Shown here piece after piece: positions 1-5,155 of a DNA stretch of 5,251 nt (within the stretch, counting starts at the first letter, position 1; the number at the start of each line of letters is the position of its first letter). Source of the stretch: Dehalococcoidia bacterium (GTDB lineage Bacteria > Chloroflexota > Dehalococcoidia > GIF9 > AB-539-J10). The DNA is taken from the NCBI GenBank assembly GCA_030603265.1, contig JAUVYD010000123.1, positions 1-5,251 on the forward strand. Direction: 5' to 3'. Below the pieces are notes generated by a model. The model was not told the DNA's origin. It ran no database searches and saw only the letters and a list, made by a program, of their open reading frames with translations. The translations under genes were made by a program, and so were the position numbers.

Positions 1-844
1 CATCGAACATGACGACGTCAACAGCTCCCGCCTCCAAGTACTCCTTGAGTTCGAGTTTGCTGTTCAGCCGCTCGCATGCCGCTATCGGGATATTGACGTG
101 GTCGGACACCTTCTTCATGGAAGTGACCATGCCTACGGGCACGGGTTCCTCGTACCAGAAAAGGTCGAACTGCTCGAGCTTCTTGCCAATCTTGATAGCA
201 GTACCGGCATTGAACTTGCCGTGACACTCCACCATGAGGTCCACTGTGGGACCCACCGCCTCACGGATAGCAGCGACGCGGTCCACCACCGCATCAATCT
301 CGTCAGGGCGGTAGCCGTGGTACCCATCCCTGCCGGGTCTGAACGGGTCGAACTTCATAGCCGTGTAGCCCTCGTTCACCAGCTCCTTAGCGTGCTGGCC
401 GAGCTGCTCAGGCGTGTATTCGATCTCGCCCCAGGGCTCGGAGAAGAGATCATCCTGGGTGGGGTCAGGGAAGGAGTTCCACGTACCGCGGAGATGAGGA
501 TAGAGCCTAATATGTCTGCGGTACAGGCCGCCGAGCAACTCGTAGACCGGAACCCCGAGTGCCTTGCCCTTGATGTCGTACAGCGCGCAATCCACGGCGC
601 TGATGAGCGAGTTCATATATGAGAACGATGTCTGGTTCATCATCTTGATCCAGAGCCACTCGATGTTGAACGGGTCCTGACCAACCAGTATTCCCTTCAG
701 CATCTCCACCTGGGCCCTGAGAATTCCCGGGTTGCTGACCACGTTCTCGCCAAGTCCGGTGATGCCTTCATTGGTGTAGACCTTGGTGATGGGCAATGGC
801 CCACACATGATAGCCTTGATGTCGGTAATACGTAGATTAGACAT
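1..844 (-). CDS. Mandelate racemase/muconate lactonizing enzyme family protein (enolase superfamily), 3' end cut by the window
   Basis: Reading the minus strand from the ATG at 844-842 gives 281 uninterrupted residues running off the window. The family forms a capping N-terminal domain and a TIM barrel. It abstracts the proton alpha to a carboxylate with Mg2+, typically in sugar-acid dehydration, racemization or cycloisomerization. Visible features: capping domain with the GITGLGE motif at 27-33; SAVDCALYDIKGKALGVPVYELLGG at 82-106; K164-F-D166 on the second barrel strand; E206-C-H208-G as the probable first metal ligand plus acid/base His (D-x-H in galactonate dehydratase); YEEP at 231-234 and CER at 257-259 for the other two metal ligands. 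Family members run about 370-400 residues, so roughly 100 are missing, including the usual C-terminal catalytic His. The pattern resembles D-galactonate or related sugar-acid dehydratases, but the substrate cannot be assigned. The start is supported by AAGGAGGAGG just upstream. The gene diverges from the antiporter operon and has no evident functional link to it. Confidence 0.9.
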   Translation of the reverse strand, partial: MSNLRITDIKAIMCGPLPITKVYTNEGITGLGENVVSNPGILRAQVEMLKGILVGQDPFNIEWLWIKMMNQTSFSYMNSLISAVDCALYDIKGKALGVPVYELLGGLYRRHIRLYPHLRGTWNSFPDPTQDDLFSEPWGEIEYTPEQLGQHAKELVNEGYTAMKFDPFRPGRDGYHGYRPDEIDAVVDRVAAIREAVGPTVDLMVECHGKFNAGTAIKIGKKLEQFDLFWYEEPVPVGMVTSMKKVSDHVNIPIAACERLNSKLELKEYLEAGAVDVVMFD

Positions 845-847
845 GTA

Positions 848-858
848 CCCTCCTCCTT
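848..858 (-). promoter_or_regulatory. Ribosome binding site of the enolase-superfamily gene
   Basis: On the minus strand this reads AAGGAGGAGGG, a near-ideal match to the 16S rRNA anti-Shine-Dalgarno. Its 3' end lies 3 bases before the ATG at 844, and the AAGGAGG core about 7 bases before it. It fixes the start codon and argues that the gene is well translated. Confidence 0.85.
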
Positions 859-877
859 GCCTCAAAACAGTTGGGAA

Positions 878-906
878 ATAGTAGTCGGACGCTTCGCCAG
901 CGTCAA
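878..906 (-). promoter_or_regulatory. Sigma70-type promoter of the enolase-superfamily gene
   Basis: On the minus strand, TTGACG (906-901) matches the -35 consensus at 5 of 6 bases. Exactly 17 bases later comes TACTAT (883-878), matching the -10 consensus at 4 of 6. The predicted transcript start near 871 leaves a leader of about 27 bases that contains the Shine-Dalgarno site. Spacing and placement are what one expects of a real promoter. This is read by eye only. Confidence 0.65.
888..904. repeat. 6-bp perfect inverted repeat inside the minus-strand promoter (candidate operator)
   Basis: GACGCT (888-893), a 5-base centre, then AGCGTC (899-904). The arms match perfectly and sit across the spacer and -35 box of the enolase-gene promoter, where a dimeric repressor would block RNA polymerase. 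A 6-bp repeat can arise by chance in GC-rich DNA, so the operator role is an inference from position. The site lies upstream of the predicted transcription start, so it is not expected to form an RNA hairpin in that mRNA. Confidence 0.4.
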
Positions 907-923
907 GCATCTCACCTGAGTGC

Positions 924-952
924 TGGAACTGCCCGACTTCGAAGTGTATACT
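924..952 (+). promoter_or_regulatory. Candidate promoter of the mrp operon
   Basis: TATACT (947-952) matches the -10 consensus at 5 of 6 bases. A weak -35, TGGAAC (924-929, 3 of 6), lies 17 bases upstream. The predicted start near 959 would give a leader of about 148 bases before mrpE. This is the best plus-strand candidate in the divergent spacer, but the poor -35 leaves it uncertain or dependent on an activator. Its -35 box lies only 17 bases from the -35 box of the divergent promoter. Confidence 0.35.
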
Positions 953-953
953 T
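936..953. repeat. Overlapping palindromes at the mrp promoter candidate (possible operator)
   Basis: The 18 bases ACTTCGAAGTGTATACTT contain a perfect 10-bp palindrome, ACTTCGAAGT (936-945). It overlaps a second symmetric unit, AAGT-GTAT-ACTT (942-953), so ACTT/AAGT half-sites occur three times in alternating orientation. The block covers the spacer and -10 of the plus-strand promoter candidate. A core such as GTATAC is common in operators of GntR-family regulators, but no regulator gene is in view and no factor can be named. Confidence 0.35.
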
Positions 954-1018
954 GCACAGCTTCCCAAGCTTCTCCAGGCCCCATTTGATTATGCCCGACA
1001 TGGATAGCACAGCAGTGA

Positions 1019-1035
1019 CCCGGCATGAGGCCGGG
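1019..1035 (+). other. GC-rich hairpin in the presumed mrp leader
   Basis: CCCGGC (1019-1024), loop ATGAG, GCCGGG (1030-1035): a perfect 6-bp, all-GC stem with a 5-base loop. No run of T follows on either strand, so it is not an intrinsic terminator. It lies in the predicted untranslated leader of mrpE and could affect leader folding or mRNA stability. No known riboswitch was recognised. Confidence 0.35.
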
Positions 1036-1052
1036 AGACAAGTGTTCAGCAC

Positions 1053-1070
1053 TGCAGAGGGCTACCTGCA
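1053..1070 (+). other. Second small inverted repeat in the presumed mrp leader
   Basis: TGCAG (1053-1057) and CTGCA (1066-1070) form a perfect 5-bp stem with an 8-base loop, 17 bases after the stronger hairpin. The CTGCA word recurs at 1088-1092 and could compete for the same partner. This is weak on its own and is recorded because two hairpins fall between the presumed promoter and the mrpE start. Confidence 0.2.
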
Positions 1071-1106
1071 CCCCACACATCACGCATCTGCAAGCCTCGA
1101 AGGGGT

Positions 1107-1637
1107 ATGCCTCGCTTCATGACCCGGTTTGTGGCCACCACAGTCGCGAGCTTCCTTCTCTACCTGTTTCTCACAACCGCAAGCGGCGCCGTCGGCCTCT
1201 GGAGCCTCGAGGAGCTTGCGCTCGGAGTTCTCCTCGCGCTCATCGTGGCCGCACTGACCAGGGATGTGCTCAAGGGAGACTGGGTCCGGTTGCTCAGTCC
1301 TCGACGCTGTGCCCTTCTTGTCATCTACCTGGTCGGACCGTTCTTCTGGGCCATGGCAAAGGCCAACCTCGACGTTGCCTACAGGGTCATTACCGGGCGC
1401 ATCAAACCGGGGATTGTCCGCATCTCCCCCAAACTGACTAATGATGCGAGCATCACTCTGCTCGCGAACTCGATAACACTCACGCCCGGGACGCTGAGCG
1501 TCGAAGTGGAGGAGAAGACCAACGACCTCTATGTCCACTGGATAAACGTGGACGAGAGCGTTCTGGCGCAGACTCCGCGCGACTACACCCTGATATGCGG
1601 AGGCTTCCCCGAGTGGGCCAGGAGGATAGCAGGGTGA
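1107..1637 (+). CDS. mrpE: Na+/H+ antiporter subunit MrpE (MnhE/MbhA-like)
   Basis: MrpE is a small membrane subunit of the Mrp cation/proton antiporter and part of the distal half of the complex. The 176-residue length is normal for the family (about 155-180). Three hydrophobic segments (about 8-25, 33-51, 63-87) are followed by a cytoplasmic domain with the family signature SITLTPGTLSVEVEE (122-136) and LYVHWINV (141-148). It is the first gene of the operon. The start is ambiguous. From the ATG at 1107 the nearest purine tract, GAAGGGG (1099-1105), is only 1 base away. From the in-frame ATG at 1119 it is 13 bases away, which is long but possible and would give 172 residues. An in-frame TGA at 1026 and the lack of start codons after it exclude a longer protein. 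The 3' end overlaps mrpF by 4 bases. Confidence 0.93.
   Translation: MPRFMTRFVATTVASFLLYLFLTTASGAVGLWSLEELALGVLLALIVAALTRDVLKGDWVRLLSPRRCALLVIYLVGPFFWAMAKANLDVAYRVITGRIKPGIVRISPKLTNDASITLLANSITLTPGTLSVEVEEKTNDLYVHWINVDESVLAQTPRDYTLICGGFPEWARRIAG
1620..1625 (+). promoter_or_regulatory. Shine-Dalgarno site that decides the mrpF start
   Basis: AGGAGG lies 8 bases before the GTG at 1634, inside the mrpE coding end. It selects the GTG over the upstream ATG at 1595, which would extend the protein by 13 charged, poorly hydrophobic residues and overlap mrpE by 43 bases. Confidence 0.75.
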
Positions 1638-1888
1638 GCTGGCTTCCGGCGGTGGTCTTCCTCGGGGTGTGTATCGCCATCGCGCTCGTGCGGGTCGCCA
1701 TCGGCCCCACGGTTCCGGATAGAATCGTCGGACTTGATACCGTCAACACCATTGTCGTTGTGGCGATGGTCCTGCTTGGCGCCGCTTTCCGCGAAGTCAT
1801 CTATATCGATGTGGCAATCGTCTATGCGCTCCTCTCCTTCGTCGCAACGCTCTTCATCGCCAAGTACATCGAGAAGGGCAAGTTCTAG
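1634..1888 (+). CDS. mrpF: Na+/H+ antiporter subunit MrpF (MnhF/MbhB-like)
   Basis: MrpF is an 84-residue three-helix subunit (helices about 3-22, 34-52, 56-78) that packs with MrpE and MrpG in Mrp complexes. The family signature GPTVPDR (24-30) is present, with D35 soon after. YIDVAIVYALLSFVATLF (57-74) with membrane-embedded D59 is the conserved third helix. The GTG start at 1634 is chosen because an AGGAGG lies 8 bases upstream, the resulting length is typical, and GTGA overlaps the mrpE stop, the classic coupled arrangement. An ATG at 1595 would give 97 residues. The stop codon directly abuts the mrpG ATG. Confidence 0.92.
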   Translation: MSWLPAVVFLGVCIAIALVRVAIGPTVPDRIVGLDTVNTIVVVAMVLLGAAFREVIYIDVAIVYALLSFVATLFIAKYIEKGKF

Positions 1889-2251
1889 ATGCTGGATATC
1901 ATCACTTACGTACTCATCGGCATCGGGCTGTTCTTCAACCTGATGGCGGGCGTGGGACTGCTACGGTTCCCTGACTTCTACACACGCCTCCACGCGGGCA
2001 CGAAGTGCACGACGTTCGGCTCCATATTCCTGATAGGCGCGGTCGTCCTGCAGTCGGTCGCAGCATGGATAGATGGCGGCTGGGGCTCGCCGGACTCGGT
2101 TCTCGCCTTGCACGCGGCAATCGCGTTGGCAGCGATTCTCGTTACAAACCCGACCGGCGCTCACGCCATTGCCCGGGCCGGGCACCGCAGCGGGATCAAG
2201 CCCGTACAGGCAGTCGTAGACGACCTCGAGGATGCGAAGTTCAATGATTGA
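1889..2251 (+). CDS. mrpG: Na+/H+ antiporter subunit MrpG (MnhG/MbhC-like)
   Basis: A 120-residue protein with three membrane helices (about 2-23, 42-60, 67-86) and a charged cytoplasmic tail. Family signatures are plain: GLLRFPDFYTRLHAGTK (23-39) at the end of the first helix and NPTGAHAIARAGHRSG (87-102) after the third. The length is normal. The ATG follows the mrpF TAG with no spacer, and GAAGGG (1873-1878) lies 10 bases upstream within mrpF. MrpG sits with E and F at the interface between the antiporter-like subunits and the MrpA C-terminal helices in known Mrp structures. The last 8 bases overlap the next gene. Confidence 0.94.
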   Translation: MLDIITYVLIGIGLFFNLMAGVGLLRFPDFYTRLHAGTKCTTFGSIFLIGAVVLQSVAAWIDGGWGSPDSVLALHAAIALAAILVTNPTGAHAIARAGHRSGIKPVQAVVDDLEDAKFND

Positions 2252-2486
2252 GCTTCAGGTCCTCCACGCCATAGTTCCACTGCTCATCGTCGTGTGCGCT
2301 GTGCTGGTCGCACGTTTCAAGGACCTCATCAGCGCGGTCATCGCGCTGGCGGCGCTGAGTCTGCTCCTGGCCCTCGAGTTCTACCTCCTGCAGGCCCCTG
2401 ACGTGGCCATAGCGGAGGCGGGCATAGGAGCGGCCATAACAACGGCCATTTTCGTGATAGCGATACGCGCGACGAAGCGCACATAG
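2244..2486 (+). CDS. MbhD-like subunit, stand-alone MrpA C-terminal domain (DUF4040)
   Basis: An 80-residue protein, almost entirely three membrane helices (about 5-23, 28-49, 54-74). It matches the MbhD/DUF4040 domain, which in classical Mrp operons is fused within the C-terminal part of MrpA and is a separate gene in Mbh-type clusters. The signature YLLQAPDVAIAEAGIGAAIT (47-66) carries membrane acids D53 and E58; K25 and D27 follow helix one. These acids belong to the conserved ion-path region of this domain in the family. The start at 2244 (MIELQ) is preferred because it gives a clean N-terminal helix and overlaps the mrpG stop by 8 bases. An in-frame ATG at 2232 would add 4 residues, and neither start has a strong Shine-Dalgarno. 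Confidence 0.88.
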   Translation: MIELQVLHAIVPLLIVVCAVLVARFKDLISAVIALAALSLLLALEFYLLQAPDVAIAEAGIGAAITTAIFVIAIRATKRT

Positions 2487-2491
2487 AAGCC

Positions 2492-2770
2492 ATGTTGAGA
2501 AAAGTAGCAATAGGCCTGACACTCATTGCCTTCGGGGTGATGTTCTTCGCGGCTGCTGTGACCATTCGCCCGTTCGGCGAACCGCCTTCAGCGATGGACG
2601 ACTACATCATTGAGCACTCGCAGCAGGAGACCGGTGCGAACAACGCCGTCTCGGCGGTTGTCTTCGACTACAGGGGCTACGACACGCTCGGTGAAGCGAC
2701 GATACTGTTCGCAGCGGCTACGGCTGTAGTCATGCTCTTCCGAAAGCGAAAGGACGAGGCCTCCGACTGA
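2492..2770 (+). CDS. MbhE-like subunit, stand-alone MrpA extreme C-terminal domain
   Basis: A 92-residue protein with an N-terminal helix (about 5-24), a polar outward stretch, and a second helix (about 68-83) ending in RKRKDE. The segment NAVSAVVFDYRGYDTLGEAT (51-70) is the hallmark of the MbhE domain, found at the end of classical MrpA (N-x-V-x-x-I-x-V-D-F-R-x-x-D-T-L-G-E). D59, R61, D64 and E68 are all kept. The protein is normally a fusion partner within MrpA, so its separate coding here marks the split type. It starts 5 bases after the MbhD-like stop with only a weak GAAG upstream, so coupling to the previous gene is likely. Its stop overlaps the mrpB start by 1 base (TGATG). Confidence 0.87.
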   Translation: MLRKVAIGLTLIAFGVMFFAAAVTIRPFGEPPSAMDDYIIEHSQQETGANNAVSAVVFDYRGYDTLGEATILFAAATAVVMLFRKRKDEASD

Positions 2771-3228
2771 TGTCAAAGATCGTGCGAACGGTGGCCAAGC
2801 TTCTCACGCCGGCGATCCTGCTGTTCGGCCTGTACGTCATCATGCACGGGCATATCACCCCCGGTGGCGGTTTCCAGGGGGGAGCTGTGTTCGCATCCGG
2901 CGTGGCGCTCCTCATCGTGGCATTCGGTGCGGGCCGGGTTGAGCAGTTCCTCAAGGAGCACCAACTCTCCATGCTGGAGAGTGGCGGCGGCCTCCTGTTC
3001 ATCGGACTTGCGTTCGCAGGGCTTGCGACGGCCTTCTTCTACAACTTCCTTGTAGGATCGCCCATCTTCGGACATGTGCCGGCATTCGGGCCAAATCCCG
3101 GAGACATCTGGACCGGAGGGACGATCCCGCTAATGAACGTGGCCGTCGGCATGAAGGTCATCGCCGGCCTCTCAGCTATCGTGCTGGTAATGGCGCTTGC
3201 TTCCTCGAAGCAGGGTGAAGACGAATGA
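2770..3228 (+). CDS. mrpB: Na+/H+ antiporter subunit MrpB (MnhB/MbhF-like)
   Basis: A 152-residue protein with four membrane helices (about 10-26, 34-54, 73-95, 121-144). The MnhB signature GHITPGGGFQGG (27-38) follows the first helix, and GTIPLMNVAVGMKVIAGL (117-134) marks the last. E70 at the start of helix three and K129 in helix four are the notable buried charges. The length fits stand-alone MrpB (about 140-150). The ATG overlaps the upstream TGA by 1 base, and a GAGG (2756-2759) lies 10 bases before it. The stop overlaps mrpC as ATGA. MrpB lies beside the MrpA C-terminal helices in known Mrp complexes, consistent with its position after the MbhD/MbhE-like genes. Confidence 0.94.
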   Translation: MSKIVRTVAKLLTPAILLFGLYVIMHGHITPGGGFQGGAVFASGVALLIVAFGAGRVEQFLKEHQLSMLESGGGLLFIGLAFAGLATAFFYNFLVGSPIFGHVPAFGPNPGDIWTGGTIPLMNVAVGMKVIAGLSAIVLVMALASSKQGEDE

Positions 3229-3578
3229 GTGAGTTCCTGGCCAACATCCCGTTCCTTGCCGTGGCCGCGCTGATATGCGTTGCGCTGTACATCATGATGT
3301 CGCAGCGAAACCTCATCAAAGTTGTCATGGGTGTCGTGATACTCGAGTCAGCCGTGAACCTGTTCCTCGTGACACTTGGCTACAGAGAGGGAGGGGTTGC
3401 ACCCATCTTCACGAACGCCCCCGGCACTCTGATGGTGCTGCCCGTCCCCCAGGCCCTCACGCTTACCAGCATCGTCATCGGAGTAGCTACGACGGCGCTG
3501 ATGCTCTCGATGATCATGCTCATCTACCGCCACACCGGCGAGACAGATGCCGAGAAGTCCCGGAAGGTGAAAGGCTAA
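3225..3578 (+). CDS. mrpC: Na+/H+ antiporter subunit MrpC (NuoK-like, MnhC/MbhG-like)
   Basis: A 117-residue, three-helix homologue of NuoK (helices about 7-25, 29-52, 76-102). MSQRNLIKVVMGVVIL (25-40) and PVPQALTLTSIVIG (73-86) are the family blocks, the latter ending in the third helix. The length is normal. Two departures are visible. A glutamate at 41 (ILESAVNL) falls one helical turn beyond the position of the NuoK helix-two glutamate. Residue 72 is Leu where MrpC proteins usually have Asp before P-x-PQAL. The start is fixed by the ATGA overlap with mrpB. The 3' end carries the Shine-Dalgarno of mrpD. Confidence 0.93.
   Translation: MSEFLANIPFLAVAALICVALYIMMSQRNLIKVVMGVVILESAVNLFLVTLGYREGGVAPIFTNAPGTLMVLPVPQALTLTSIVIGVATTALMLSMIMLIYRHTGETDAEKSRKVKG
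3566..3574 (+). promoter_or_regulatory. Shine-Dalgarno site for the TTG start of mrpD
   Basis: GGTGAAAGG ends 9 bases before the TTG at 3584 and lies inside the last codons of mrpC. No ATG or GTG exists in the mrpD frame near this point, so this purine tract is the main evidence that translation begins at the TTG. Confidence 0.6.
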
Positions 3579-3583
3579 GCGAC

Positions 3584-5149
3584 TTGGACGCATTGACTGC
3601 TCACTCTTCGATACTGGCAATCGCCATCCCGCTGTTTGCGGCCTTTCTCACACCGCTGGTCGGCAAGCTCGGCGCCAGGACCCGCAACGTCTTCGTGGTC
3701 GTCGTTCTAGCCTTCGTAGAATTCCTCGTGCTCGTCCTGGCACGCGACATCTACGCGAATGGAATCCACCTCTACACCCTCGGCGCCGTGTCACCGTCTC
3801 TCGCAATACCGGAGCACTACATGGTGCCCGTCCGCATCGTGCTCGAGGTCGACGGCCTCGGCGTGTTCATGGGAATCATCTCGGCCACCGTCGCGCTGGC
3901 GGGAGCCATCTACTCGATCTCATGCATGAAGCATGAGACAGGCCAGGACCGCTTCTACACGCTCCTGCTCCTCCTGACTGTCGGCATGCTCGGGATTCAG
4001 TTCACGGGCGACCTGTTCAACCTGTTCGTGTTCCTTGAGATTCTGTCGATATCAGGCGCCGCGCTTGCTGCCTTCAGGACCAGGTTCATCGATGCGGTTG
4101 AAGGCGGCTTCAAGTACCTCATCGTGTCGACTGTGGCGGCCTTGATGGTGCTCCTTGCCACCGGCCTCTTCTACGGGCAGTACAACCTGCTCAACATCGC
4201 CGCTATCGCAGATGTGATGCAGTACACGGCGCTTGACAAGATAGCTCTCGCGCTGCTCATCGTCGCTCTGCTGACAAAGAGCGGTGGCGTACCCTCCCAC
4301 TGGTGGGTGCCTGACACCTACACACCCGCACCCGCAGGTACGAGCCCGATGATCTACGCCGCGACCCTCGCGTGCATGTCAACCATGTTCCGGGTTGCGT
4401 TCACCCTCTACGGCGTGAAGATGAGCGTCGCGACGATCGGGTGGCTGATAATCATCGCAGGCCTCCTCAGCATGTTCGTCGGCGTTACGATGGCGCTCCG
4501 GCAGACAGATGTGAAGCGGCTGATGGCCTACCACGTCATCTCCCAGGGCGGCTACATGCTGCTTGGCGTCGGCGTCGGCATCGCTGTCCTTGGCGACCCG
4601 CAGGCTCTGGCCGCCTACGGCAGGGAGGCAGTTGCCGGGGGGCTGTTCCACGTCATGAACCACGCGTTCTTCAAAGGACTTCTCCTTCTTACGGGCGAAG
4701 CCCTTTTCTTCCGACTGGGCACACGCAACCTGAACAGGATGGGGGGCATGGGCCGCAACATGAAGTGGACCTGCGCGTTCTTCCTCATCGGCGCCCTGGC
4801 CATCTCCGGCGTGCCGCCGCTCAACGGCTTCGCATCGAAGCTGATGATTTACGAGGCATCCTATCAGCTCAACCCGATGCTCACCATCATAGCCATGATG
4901 GTCTCAATCATGACGCTCGCCTCCTTCACAAAGGTATTCCAGTCCGCATTCACGGGTCCGGAATTGCCGGAGTACAAGGAAGTGCGCGAGGTCCCACTCT
5001 CGATGAAGCTTGGGATGGGGATTCTTGCGGGGGCAACGTTGTTCATCAGCCTGTTCCCGAGCCTTGTGGTCAACACAATCGTCTACCCGGCTGCAGATGC
5101 GCTTCTCAATCAGGCCGGATACATCGGCGCGGTCATGGGAGGTGGATAG
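3584..5149 (+). CDS. mrpD: Na+/H+ antiporter subunit MrpD (proton-translocating, NuoM/N-like; MnhD/MbhH-like)
   Basis: A 521-residue polytopic protein, predicted about 14 helices, and the ion-pumping antiporter-like subunit. Signatures: LEVDGLG (87-93); TGDLFNLFVFLEI (141-153) with E152, equivalent to the essential TM5 Glu; LLTKSGGVPSHWWVPD (229-244) with K232, equivalent to the TM7 Lys; DVKRLMAYHVISQGGY (309-324); NHAFFKG (359-365); GVPPLNGFASK (409-419). The E152-K232 spacing (80) fits the family. The helix after K232 (about 254-275) has no lysine where NuoM and most MrpD have one; the matching positions are A263/C264. The start is set at TTG 3584. The open frame reaches back to an ATG at 3275, but that stretch is mrpC in another frame and reads as polar, non-MrpD sequence. 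TTG 3593 is a possible alternative. The gene lies 5 bases after mrpC. Confidence 0.93.
   Translation: MDALTAHSSILAIAIPLFAAFLTPLVGKLGARTRNVFVVVVLAFVEFLVLVLARDIYANGIHLYTLGAVSPSLAIPEHYMVPVRIVLEVDGLGVFMGIISATVALAGAIYSISCMKHETGQDRFYTLLLLLTVGMLGIQFTGDLFNLFVFLEILSISGAALAAFRTRFIDAVEGGFKYLIVSTVAALMVLLATGLFYGQYNLLNIAAIADVMQYTALDKIALALLIVALLTKSGGVPSHWWVPDTYTPAPAGTSPMIYAATLACMSTMFRVAFTLYGVKMSVATIGWLIIIAGLLSMFVGVTMALRQTDVKRLMAYHVISQGGYMLLGVGVGIAVLGDPQALAAYGREAVAGGLFHVMNHAFFKGLLLLTGEALFFRLGTRNLNRMGGMGRNMKWTCAFFLIGALAISGVPPLNGFASKLMIYEASYQLNPMLTIIAMMVSIMTLASFTKVFQSAFTGPELPEYKEVREVPLSMKLGMGILAGATLFISLFPSLVVNTIVYPAADALLNQAGYIGAVMGGG
5137..5145 (+). promoter_or_regulatory. Ribosome binding site of the gene after mrpD
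   Basis: GGGAGGTGG, inside the last codons of mrpD, ends 10 bases before the ATG at 5156. It is one of the better Shine-Dalgarno sites in the operon and supports the following partial frame as a real gene. Confidence 0.6.
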
Positions 5150-5155
5150 ACAATA

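Noticed and set aside
98..622. 174-codon plus-strand open frame
   Set aside because: It is antisense to the enolase-superfamily gene, whose minus-strand reading has clear family motifs, a promoter and a ribosome binding site. The plus-strand protein has no recognisable domain.
1019..1035. Hairpin considered as an intrinsic terminator
   Set aside because: No T-run follows the stem on either strand, and no gene ends here in either direction.
862..1083. 73-codon minus-strand frame in the divergent spacer
   Set aside because: It would cover both promoter candidates, has no ribosome binding site and encodes nothing recognisable.
991..1122. Short plus-strand frame (43 codons, starting MPDMDS) ending in TGA that overlaps the mrpE ATG at 1119 as ATGA
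   Set aside because: The overlap is suggestive of a leader peptide, but no purine-rich site precedes ATG 991 or 1000, the peptide has no recognisable character, and the frame stays open further upstream by chance.
1080..1538. 152-codon minus-strand frame
   Set aside because: Antisense shadow of mrpE; composition is highly charged and domain-free, while the plus strand carries MrpE signatures.
1595..1633. Upstream ATG start for mrpF
   Set aside because: It would overlap mrpE by 43 bases and add a charged tail. The GTG at 1634 has AGGAGG at 8 bases and the usual stop/start overlap.
3275..3583. N-terminal extension of mrpD back to an ATG inside mrpC
   Set aside because: The sequence is mrpC read in another frame, rich in His, Arg and Pro, and unlike any MrpD N-terminus. 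The TTG at 3584 has a ribosome binding site and gives a normal length.
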